Positions 5,450-11,303 of a stretch of DNA of 11,303 nt are shown in pieces. The stretch lies in the NCBI GenBank assembly GCA_003133345.1, contig PKXB01000101.1, forward strand, positions 1-11,303. Direction: 5' to 3'. Source of the DNA: Hyphomicrobiales bacterium. GTDB taxonomy: Bacteria; Pseudomonadota; Alphaproteobacteria; Rhizobiales; Xanthobacteraceae. Made by a program: the position numbers and the translations under genes. Positions within the stretch are counted from its first letter, which is position 1; each line of letters starts with the position of its first letter. The notes under the pieces were generated by a model. The model was given only the letters and a program-made list of their open reading frames with translations. It ran no database searches and had not been told where the DNA came from.

Positions 5450-8400
5450 TCACGCCGCCTTGGCTTGCTCCGCGATTGACGCAAGCTTGCGCAAAATCGC
5501 GGCGGTCCCTTTCAGGCGATCCTGCGGCCGCTCCCAGTCGTCGAAGAACACGAGTTGCTGGCCCTTTGCATCTTTCGGATCGGGCCGCATGCGTACGCCC
5601 GAGCCCTGCTCGCGGATGTAGGCAATGAGCCCTTCCGGATTGGCGAAGATATTGTCGCGGAACGACAGCACGACGCCCTTCGTCCCGGCCTCCAGTTTCT
5701 CGACATTGGCGCGCCGGCACAGCGCCTTGATCGCCACTACTTGCAGCAGATGCTCGACCTCGCCCGGCAGCGGGCCGAAGCGGTCGACCATTTCCGCCGC
5801 GAAGCTGTCGATGTCGCACTCGTCCTCGATCTCGGCCAGCCGCCGGTAGAGCGCCAGCCGCACCGACAAGTCGGCGACGTAATCCTCCGGGATGAGCAGC
5901 GCCGTGCCGATGGTGATCTGCGGCGACCAGCGGTCGGCGACCGGCGCGCTGATGCCGGCCTTCAGGCTGAGCACCGCCTCTTCCAGCATCTGCTGGTAAA
6001 GCTCGAAGCCGACCTCCTTGATGTGGCCGGACTGTTCCTCGCCGAGCAGATTGCCGGCACCGCGAATGTCCAAATCATGCGAGGCGAGCTGGAAGCCGGC
6101 GCCCAGCGTGTCGAGCGATTGCAGCACCTTCAGCCGCCGCTCGGCCTGCGGCGTGATCTTTTGCTGTGCCGGCAGCGTGAGCAACGCATAGGCGCGCAGC
6201 TTGGCGCGCCCCACTCGCCCGCGCAGTTGATAAAGCTGCGAGAGGCCGAACATGTCGGCGCGATGCACGATCAACGTGTTGGCACTCGGAATATCGAGGC
6301 CGGATTCGATGATGGTCGTCGACAACAGCACGTCGTATTTGCCGTCGTAGAACGCCGACATGATGTCGTCGAGCACGGTCGGCGGCATCTGCCCATGCGC
6401 AACGCCGACGCGCACCTCCGGCACGTTCTTGTCGAGGAAGTCCTTGGCGCCGGCCAGATCCTCGATGCGCGGGCAGACATAGAACGCCTGGCCGCCACGG
6501 TATTTCTCGCGCAGCAGCGCCTCGCGCACCGTGATCGGATCGAACGGCGACACGAAGGTGCGCACCGCCAGCCGGTCGACCGGCGGCGAGGCGATGATCG
6601 AGAGATCGCGCACGCCGGTGAGCGCCAGTTGCAGCGTGCGCGGGATCGGCGTCGCCGTGAGCGTGAGCACGTGCACTTCCGCGCGCAGGGTCTTGAGCTT
6701 TTCCTTGTGGGCGACGCCGAAATGCTGCTCCTCGTCGACCACCAGCAGCGCGAGGTCCTTGAACGCGATGCCCTTGCCGAGCAGCGCGTGGGTGCCGATG
6801 ACGATATCGACGTGGCCTGCGGCCAGGCCCGCCTTCACCGCGGCAAGCTCCGCCGCCGTCACCAGACGCGAGGCCTGCGCCACGTTGACCGGAAAGCCGT
6901 GGAAGCGTTCGTTGAAAGTCTTGAAGTGCTGGCGCGCCAGCAGCGTGGTCGGCACCACCACGGCGACCTGCTTGCCGTTGATGGCGGCGATGAAGGCCGC
7001 GCGCAACGCGACTTCGGTCTTGCCGAAGCCGACGTCGCCGCAGATCAGCCGGTCCATCGGCCGGCCGGAATTCAAATCCTTGATGGTCGCTTCGATGGCG
7101 GCGAGTTGGTCGTCGGTCTCCTCATAGGGAAAGCCGGCACAGAATTCGTCATAGGCGCCCGGCCCCACGCTGAAGCGCGGCGCCTCGTGCGTCAGCCGCT
7201 CGGCCGCCACCTTGATCAGTTCGCCGGCGATCTCGCGAATGCGGCTCTTCATGCGCGCCTTGCGCGCCTGCCAGTTGCCGCTGCCGAGCCGGTCGAGATC
7301 GACGTTTGCTTGCTCGGCGCCGTAGCGCGACAGCAGGTCGACGTTCTCCACCGGCAAATAGAGCTTGGCGCCTTCGGCGTAGTGAATTTCCAGGCAATCG
7401 TGCGGCGCGTCCATCGCCGTGATCGCCTGCAGGCCGGCAAAGCGCCCGATGCCGTGATCGACGTGCACCACCAGATCGCCGGGTGCCAGGCTGGTGGCCT
7501 CGGCGATGAAATTGTCGGCGCGGCGCATGGCGCGGCGCGGCCGCACTAAGCGATCGCCGAGAATGTCCTGCTCGCTGACGATGGCCGCGTCGGCGGTCTC
7601 GAAACCGAATTCGATGCCGAGCACGGCCAACGCCACCGCGGCTTTCGGTAGGCTCAAGGCCTGCGGCCACGAGCCGACGGGCGTCAAATTGTGCAGTCCG
7701 TGGTCGGCGAGCACATGGCTCATGCGCTCGCGCGCGCCCTCGCTCCAGAGCGCGACCGCCACCCGCTTGCCTGACGCTTGCTGCGCCAGCACGTGCTGGG
7801 TGACCGCCTCGAACACATTGGCGCCCGGCGCGGCGCGCTCGGCCGCGAAATTGTGGCCGGCGCGCGCGCCGACATCGAGCACGTCGCGCGCTTCCGGCAC
7901 CGCGAACGGCGTCAGCTTCGCCAGCGCCGAAGCGCCAAGCCGCTCCTTCCATTCGGTTTCAGCGAGATAGAGCCGTGCCGACGGCAGCGGCTTGTAGGGC
8001 GGCGTCACGCCGTCCTTCAGCGCCTCATGCCGCGCGTCGTAATAATCGGCGATCTGCGTGAGGCGCTCATGCGCGGCGTCATCGGCTAGATGCTCGAGCG
8101 CCAGCGGCGTATCGGGGAGATAGTCGAACACGCTTTCGAGCGTATTGTGGAACAGCGGCAGCCAGTGCTCCATGCCCGGATAGCGGTGGCCCTCGCTCAC
8201 CGCTTCGTACAGCAGATCGTCTGGGGAGGTTGCGCCGAATTCCGCCACATAGCCGGTGCGGAAGCGGCGGATGGTTTCGGTGACGAGCTGGAATTCCGCC
8301 ACCGGTACCAGATCGAGCCCGCGCAATTGCGTTTCGCTGCGTTGCGTCTGCGCATCGAAACTGCGGATGGTCTCCAGCGCGTCGCCGAAGAAATCGAAGC

Positions 8401-8971
8401 GCACCGGCATGTCCATACCGGGCGGATAGAGATCGAGGATGCCGCCGCGCACCGCGTAGTCGCCCGGCTCGCGCACGGTCGAGGCGCGGGTGAAGCCGTT
8501 GAGCTCCAGCCACGCCATGATGCTCGCCATGCCAATGACATTGCCGGGCGCGACGGACAGCGCGTGCGTCGCCACGAACTCGCGCGCCGGCACGCGCTGC
8601 AGCGCGGCGTTCACCGTGGTGAGCAGCACCGACGGCTTGTCGCGGCCTTTCACGCGCGCTAATCGCGACAGCGCGGTCATGCGCTGCGCCACCACGGACG
8701 CATTGGGCGACACCCGGTCGTAGGGCAAACAATCCCAGGCCGGGAATTCCATGGTGAGAATGTCTGGCCCGAAGAACGCCAGCGCGCGCGACAGCGCCGC
8801 CATGCGCTGGCCGTCGCGGCAGATCACCGCGAGCGAAATCGCCGGCGCATCGGGGCGCGCCGCGATGGCGCGCGCCAGATCGGCCAGCACCAGCCCTTCG
8901 GCGCCGTCGGCGACTTGCGCCAGTGTGAGCGGCTGGCCTGCCTGCAACAATGCGGCGGGAGATTTAGCCAT
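5450..8971 (-). CDS. mfd: Transcription-repair coupling factor Mfd
   Basis: Mfd is a cytosolic ATP-driven DNA translocase that pushes stalled RNA polymerase off damaged templates and recruits UvrA for nucleotide excision repair. The protein has 1173 residues, within the usual 1150-1200. Domains in order are: a UvrB-like N-terminal module (about 1-350); the RNA-polymerase-interacting domain, opening with PGDLVVHVDHGIGRFAGL (497-514); the helicase core with Walker A GDVGFGKT (645-652), DEEQH (746-750) and TATPIPRT (772-779); then STTIIESGLDIPSANT (884-899), QLRGRVGR (915-922) and the TRG translocation motif around DLDIRGAGNLLGEEQ (966-980). The C-terminal UvrA-regulating domain (about 1010-1150) is present. 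All catalytic residues look intact. Its ATG lies inside the end of sdhE, with an 8-base overlap and no Shine-Dalgarno of its own, so translation is probably coupled to sdhE. Confidence 0.98.
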   Translation of the reverse strand: MAKSPAALLQAGQPLTLAQVADGAEGLVLADLARAIAARPDAPAISLAVICRDGQRMAALSRALAFFGPDILTMEFPAWDCLPYDRVSPNASVVAQRMTALSRLARVKGRDKPSVLLTTVNAALQRVPAREFVATHALSVAPGNVIGMASIMAWLELNGFTRASTVREPGDYAVRGGILDLYPPGMDMPVRFDFFGDALETIRSFDAQTQRSETQLRGLDLVPVAEFQLVTETIRRFRTGYVAEFGATSPDDLLYEAVSEGHRYPGMEHWLPLFHNTLESVFDYLPDTPLALEHLADDAAHERLTQIADYYDARHEALKDGVTPPYKPLPSARLYLAETEWKERLGASALAKLTPFAVPEARDVLDVGARAGHNFAAERAAPGANVFEAVTQHVLAQQASGKRVAVALWSEGARERMSHVLADHGLHNLTPVGSWPQALSLPKAAVALAVLGIEFGFETADAAIVSEQDILGDRLVRPRRAMRRADNFIAEATSLAPGDLVVHVDHGIGRFAGLQAITAMDAPHDCLEIHYAEGAKLYLPVENVDLLSRYGAEQANVDLDRLGSGNWQARKARMKSRIREIAGELIKVAAERLTHEAPRFSVGPGAYDEFCAGFPYEETDDQLAAIEATIKDLNSGRPMDRLICGDVGFGKTEVALRAAFIAAINGKQVAVVVPTTLLARQHFKTFNERFHGFPVNVAQASRLVTAAELAAVKAGLAAGHVDIVIGTHALLGKGIAFKDLALLVVDEEQHFGVAHKEKLKTLRAEVHVLTLTATPIPRTLQLALTGVRDLSIIASPPVDRLAVRTFVSPFDPITVREALLREKYRGGQAFYVCPRIEDLAGAKDFLDKNVPEVRVGVAHGQMPPTVLDDIMSAFYDGKYDVLLSTTIIESGLDIPSANTLIVHRADMFGLSQLYQLRGRVGRAKLRAYALLTLPAQQKITPQAERRLKVLQSLDTLGAGFQLASHDLDIRGAGNLLGEEQSGHIKEVGFELYQQMLEEAVLSLKAGISAPVADRWSPQITIGTALLIPEDYVADLSVRLALYRRLAEIEDECDIDSFAAEMVDRFGPLPGEVEHLLQVVAIKALCRRANVEKLEAGTKGVVLSFRDNIFANPEGLIAYIREQGSGVRMRPDPKDAKGQQLVFFDDWERPQDRLKGTAAILRKLASIAEQAKAA

Positions 8972-9242
8972 AATGGAAATCGCGCAGGCGGCGGAACATC
9001 GCGGTGTCGATCTCGGCGGGCGCCGGTTGCGAGCCGTTCACCCAGGTGAAAATTTGCTGGTCGGGAATCTCGAGCCAGGTCTCGTATTCATCGAGCTCGG
9101 CGTCGCTCAACTCCGCGATATGCGCGTCGGCAAAGCGGCCGAGCACCAGATCCATCTCGCGAATGCCGCGATGCCAGGAGCGGAACAGCAGCCGCCGCCG
9201 GCGCGGGTCCAACCCATCGCTCGAAATCTCGGTTCCGGTCAT
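8964..9242 (-). CDS. sdhE: Succinate dehydrogenase FAD assembly factor SdhE (formerly DUF339/YgfY)
   Basis: SdhE is a small soluble protein that assists covalent attachment of FAD to the flavoprotein subunit SdhA of succinate dehydrogenase (Sdh5/SDHAF2 in mitochondria). The 92-residue product has the family hallmark RGxxE as RGIRE (25-29), inside LFRSWHRGIREMDLVLGRF, and the conserved acidic helix plus proline turn ELSDAELDEYETWLEIPD (44-61). E. coli SdhE is about 88 residues, so the length is right. The ATG at 9242 is supported by GGAG on the minus strand (plus-strand CTCC at 9250-9253), seven bases upstream. A longer reading from 9416 would run through the promoter and into recG and is rejected. 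It is the first gene of an operon with mfd. The functional link between the two is not obvious, but I recall the same order in other Hyphomicrobiales. Confidence 0.95.
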   Translation of the reverse strand: MTGTEISSDGLDPRRRRLLFRSWHRGIREMDLVLGRFADAHIAELSDAELDEYETWLEIPDQQIFTWVNGSQPAPAEIDTAMFRRLRDFHYG

Positions 9243-9264
9243 CGTGTCGCTCCAACGCCAAAAA

Positions 9265-9280
9265 CCCGGACGGGGCCGGG
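9265..9280 (-). promoter_or_regulatory. GC-rich hairpin at the 5' end of the sdhE-mfd leader
   Basis: CCCGG (9265-9269) and CCGGG (9276-9280) form a 5-bp stem with a 6-base loop. A broader alternative pairs AAACCC (9262-9267) with GGGTTT (9283-9288). Given the predicted start near 9281, the short hairpin would be the first thing transcribed and ends 11 bases before the GGAG ribosome binding site. It could stabilise the 5' end or tune translation. It matches no riboswitch class I know, and in GC-rich DNA it may be incidental. Confidence 0.3.
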
Positions 9281-9287
9281 CGGGGTT

Positions 9288-9316
9288 TATATAGAGGGCT
9301 TGCGGGGCGCTGTCAG
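9288..9316 (-). promoter_or_regulatory. Promoter of the sdhE-mfd operon
   Basis: On the minus strand, CTGACA (plus-strand 9311-9316) and TATATA (plus-strand 9288-9293) are separated by exactly 17 bases. This is a close match to the housekeeping -35/-10 pattern (TTGACA and an AT-rich -10; alphaproteobacteria often use CTATAT, which also reads here one base shifted). Transcription would start near 9281, giving a leader of about 40 bases before the ATG at 9242. It is the best promoter in the window by eye. The AT-rich -10 could also serve the divergent recG gene, but no matching -35 is visible on that strand. Confidence 0.65.
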
Positions 9317-9375
9317 CGTTTGCTTTGCACAGCCCAGCATTGCGTCCGCCGAACGCGCAAGCCAGCATGCCGCCC

Positions 9376-11303
9376 ATGCGGCCTGATGTCCTAAACCGCC
9401 TGTTCGCCTCGCTCACCAGCCTGCCCGGGGTTGGGCCGAAGCTGGAGCAGCTCTATGCCCGGCTGCTCGAGCGCGAGGCGCCGCGCGTGGTGGATCTGCT
9501 GTTTCATCTGCCCGCGGGCGTCATCGATCGCCGCGCACGGCCAAAGCTCAACGAGGTGCAGCCCGGCCAGGTGGTCACCGTGGCGGTGACGGTCGAGGAG
9601 CATCGTCCCGCGCCGCCCCATCGCCCGCGTGCGCCCTATCGCATCATTGCCAGCGACGGGAGCGGCCCCACGCTGACGCTCACCTTTTTCAACGCGCGCA
9701 AGGATTATCTGGAGAAGCTCTTGCCGGTGGGCGAAACGCGCTACGTCTCCGGCACCGCCGAATTCTACGACGGCATGTTGCAGATGGTGCATCCCGACCG
9801 GGTGGTGGACGAGCAAGGCTTCGCCAGCCTGCCGCTGGTCGAGCCGGTCTATCCGCTCACCGAGGGGCTGGCGCCCGGCAATGTGCGGCGCGCGATGGAG
9901 GGCGCGTTGGCGCGGCTGCCCGAGCTGCCGGAATGGCAAGACGAGGCCTGGATCGCGCGCGAGCGCTTTCCCGCGTTTGCCGCCGCGCTGCGCCATCTGC
10001 ACCGGCCGGCCGAGCCGCACGACATCGCGCCGGAAAGTTTGGCCTGGACGCGGCTCGCTTACGACGAATTGCTCGCCGGCCAGCTCGCGCTCGCGCTCGT
10101 CCGCGCGCATATGCGCCGGCAGGCCGGCCGCGGTTCGGCCAGCGAGGGCCGCCTGCGCGCGCGCATCCTCAAGAGCCTGCCCTATGCGCTGACCCACTCG
10201 CAGCAAAAGGCGGTCGACGACATCGTCGCCGACCTCGCGCGTCCGCAGCGCATGTTGCGGCTGCTGCAAGGCGACGTCGGCTCCGGCAAGACCGTGGTGG
10301 CGCTAATCGCGGCGGCGGCGGTGATCGAAGCCGGACGCCAGGCCGCCTTCATGGCGCCGACCGAAATCCTCGCCCGCCAGCATCTCAAGACCTTCGCGCA
10401 GCTGGCCGAGGCCGCCGGCTTGCGCGTCGCCATCCTCACCGGCCGCGAGCGCGGCGGCGAACGCGAGACTATTCTCGACCGGCTGGCGCTCGGCGACATC
10501 GATCTCCTGATCGGCACCCACGCGCTGTTCCAGGAGAATGTCGCGTTCCACGATCTGGCGCTCGCCATCGTCGACGAGCAGCACCGTTTTGGCGTGCATC
10601 AGCGCCTCGCCCTGGCGCAGAAGGGCGAGGCGGTCGACGTGCTGGTGCTCACCGCCACGCCGATCCCGCGCACGCTGGTGCTTACTTATTTCGGCGACAT
10701 GGACGTCTCCGAATTGCGCGAGAAGCCGCCCGGCCGCCAGCCGATCGACACCCGCACGATTCCGCTGTCGCGCATCGAGGAGGTCGAGGACGCGGCCGGC
10801 CGCGCGCTGCACGCGGGCCAACGCGCCTATTGGGTCTGCCCGCTGGTCGAGGAATCCGAAAAGATCGATCTCGCCGCCGCCGAGGCGCGCTTCGAGGAAC
10901 TGCGCAAACGTTTCGGCAAAAAAGTCGATCTGGTGCATGGCCGCATGAAGGGCACAGAAAAAGATGCCGCCATGGCGCGCTTCGCGGCGGGCGAGACGCA
11001 GCTTCTGGTCGCCACCACGGTAATCGAGGTCGGCGTTGATGTGCCGGAAGCCACCATCATGGTGATCGAGCATGCCGAACGCTTCGGGCTCGCGCAATTG
11101 CATCAGCTGCGCGGGCGCATCGGGCGCGGGAGCGGCCACTCGACTTGCCTGCTGCTCTACAAGGCGCCGCTCGGCGAGAGCGCCAAGGCGCGGCTGGCCG
11201 TGCTGCGCGAGACCGAAGACGGCTTCCGCATCGCCGAGGAAGACTTGAAGCTGCGCGGCGAAGGCGACCTGCTTGGCACGCGGCAGAGCGGCCTGCCCGG
11301 CTT
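9376..11303 (+). CDS. recG: ATP-dependent DNA helicase RecG (3' end outside the window)
   Basis: RecG is a cytosolic superfamily 2 translocase that remodels stalled replication forks and Holliday junctions. The open frame from ATG 9376 runs 642 codons to the window edge without a stop; full proteins are about 690-705 residues, so roughly the last 50-60 are missing. Features in order are: an N-terminal helix-hairpin-helix-like LPGVGPKLEQLYARLL (16-31) leading into the wedge/OB-fold region (about 60-160); Walker A GDVGSGKT (299-306); MAPTEILARQH (326-336); IGTHALFQ (379-386); DEQHRFGV (400-407); TATPIPRT (426-433); VATTVIEVGVDVPEAT (545-560); QLRGRIGRG (577-585); and the TRG motif region LKLRGEGDLLGTRQSG (624-639). 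All ATPase motifs are intact. An in-frame ATG at 9367 would add three residues; 9376 matches the usual MRPD start as I recall it. No convincing Shine-Dalgarno or dedicated promoter is seen. It diverges from sdhE-mfd. Confidence 0.97.
   Translation, partial: MRPDVLNRLFASLTSLPGVGPKLEQLYARLLEREAPRVVDLLFHLPAGVIDRRARPKLNEVQPGQVVTVAVTVEEHRPAPPHRPRAPYRIIASDGSGPTLTLTFFNARKDYLEKLLPVGETRYVSGTAEFYDGMLQMVHPDRVVDEQGFASLPLVEPVYPLTEGLAPGNVRRAMEGALARLPELPEWQDEAWIARERFPAFAAALRHLHRPAEPHDIAPESLAWTRLAYDELLAGQLALALVRAHMRRQAGRGSASEGRLRARILKSLPYALTHSQQKAVDDIVADLARPQRMLRLLQGDVGSGKTVVALIAAAAVIEAGRQAAFMAPTEILARQHLKTFAQLAEAAGLRVAILTGRERGGERETILDRLALGDIDLLIGTHALFQENVAFHDLALAIVDEQHRFGVHQRLALAQKGEAVDVLVLTATPIPRTLVLTYFGDMDVSELREKPPGRQPIDTRTIPLSRIEEVEDAAGRALHAGQRAYWVCPLVEESEKIDLAAAEARFEELRKRFGKKVDLVHGRMKGTEKDAAMARFAAGETQLLVATTVIEVGVDVPEATIMVIEHAERFGLAQLHQLRGRIGRGSGHSTCLLLYKAPLGESAKARLAVLRETEDGFRIAEEDLKLRGEGDLLGTRQSGLPG

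Noticed and set aside
5555..7549. A 664-codon open frame on the + strand opposite mfd
   Set aside because: It lies entirely inside mfd, whose motifs are unmistakable. The translation is rich in Arg, His, Asp and Gln with no recognisable motif, as expected for the complement of a high-GC coding region. No ribosome binding site or promoter supports it.
9243..9416. A longer SdhE starting at 9416
   Set aside because: The added 58 residues resemble no SdhE sequence I know, would cover the operon promoter and overlap recG. The GGAG-supported ATG at 9242 gives the standard length.
9933..11039. A 368-codon + strand frame, and minus-strand frames at 9391-10269 and 10303-11139
   Set aside because: All overlap recG, which is open from 9376 to the window edge with every helicase motif in place. 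These are shadows.
1..11303. CRISPR arrays, tRNA/rRNA genes, insertion sequences, toxin-antitoxin or defence genes
   Set aside because: I looked for regularly spaced repeats, transposase motifs, tRNA-like cloverleaf ends and small paired genes and found none. Apart from the short intergenic gaps, the window is filled by the seven genes listed.

Overview
The window looks like chromosomal DNA from a GC-rich alphaproteobacterium, most probably a Hyphomicrobiales member of the Bradyrhizobiaceae/Xanthobacteraceae kind. Three things point there: strong GC bias at third codon positions, a GCATGATC...GATCATGC intergenic palindrome of a type I associate with these genomes, and the gene order recG <-> sdhE-mfd, which I recall as conserved in the order. 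Species-level assignment is not possible by eye. There are seven protein genes. I see no rRNA, tRNA, CRISPR array, transposase or phage gene.

Left part (about 1-4690, + strand). A Tat-exported YejA-like peptide-binding protein (ABC transporter substrate-binding) is followed, with a 4-base ATGA overlap, by a short adenylate-forming (AMP-binding) family protein that has lost the recognisable catalytic motifs. After an 81-base gap with a candidate promoter and a small inverted repeat comes a PleD-like protein: two receiver-like domains plus a GGDEF-like domain, with the key residues of all three degenerate. No YejB/YejE/YejF permease or ATPase genes lie in the window. Two adjacent probable pseudoenzymes make this the least ordinary part.

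Middle (about 4700-5450). A cytosolic DsbA-family thioredoxin-fold protein of the FrnE/HCCA-isomerase type (CPWC active site, strong ribosome binding site) ends just before the 45-base palindromic repeat. The repeat separates it from the convergent mfd gene.

Right part (about 5450-11303). On the minus strand, sdhE (FAD assembly factor for succinate dehydrogenase) and mfd (transcription-repair coupling factor) overlap by 8 bases and are very probably one operon, driven by a good promoter (CTGACA, 17 bp, TATATA on the minus strand). Diverging from it on the + strand is recG, cut by the window edge after 642 codons. Mfd and RecG are related superfamily 2 DNA translocases, so the right half is a DNA-repair locus with a respiratory-complex assembly factor inserted.

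Overall, most of the window is ordinary core genome. I do not see a clear new system. The best candidates for a second look are the degenerate adenylate-forming protein coupled to the peptide-binding protein and the degenerate REC-REC-GGDEF protein next to it.
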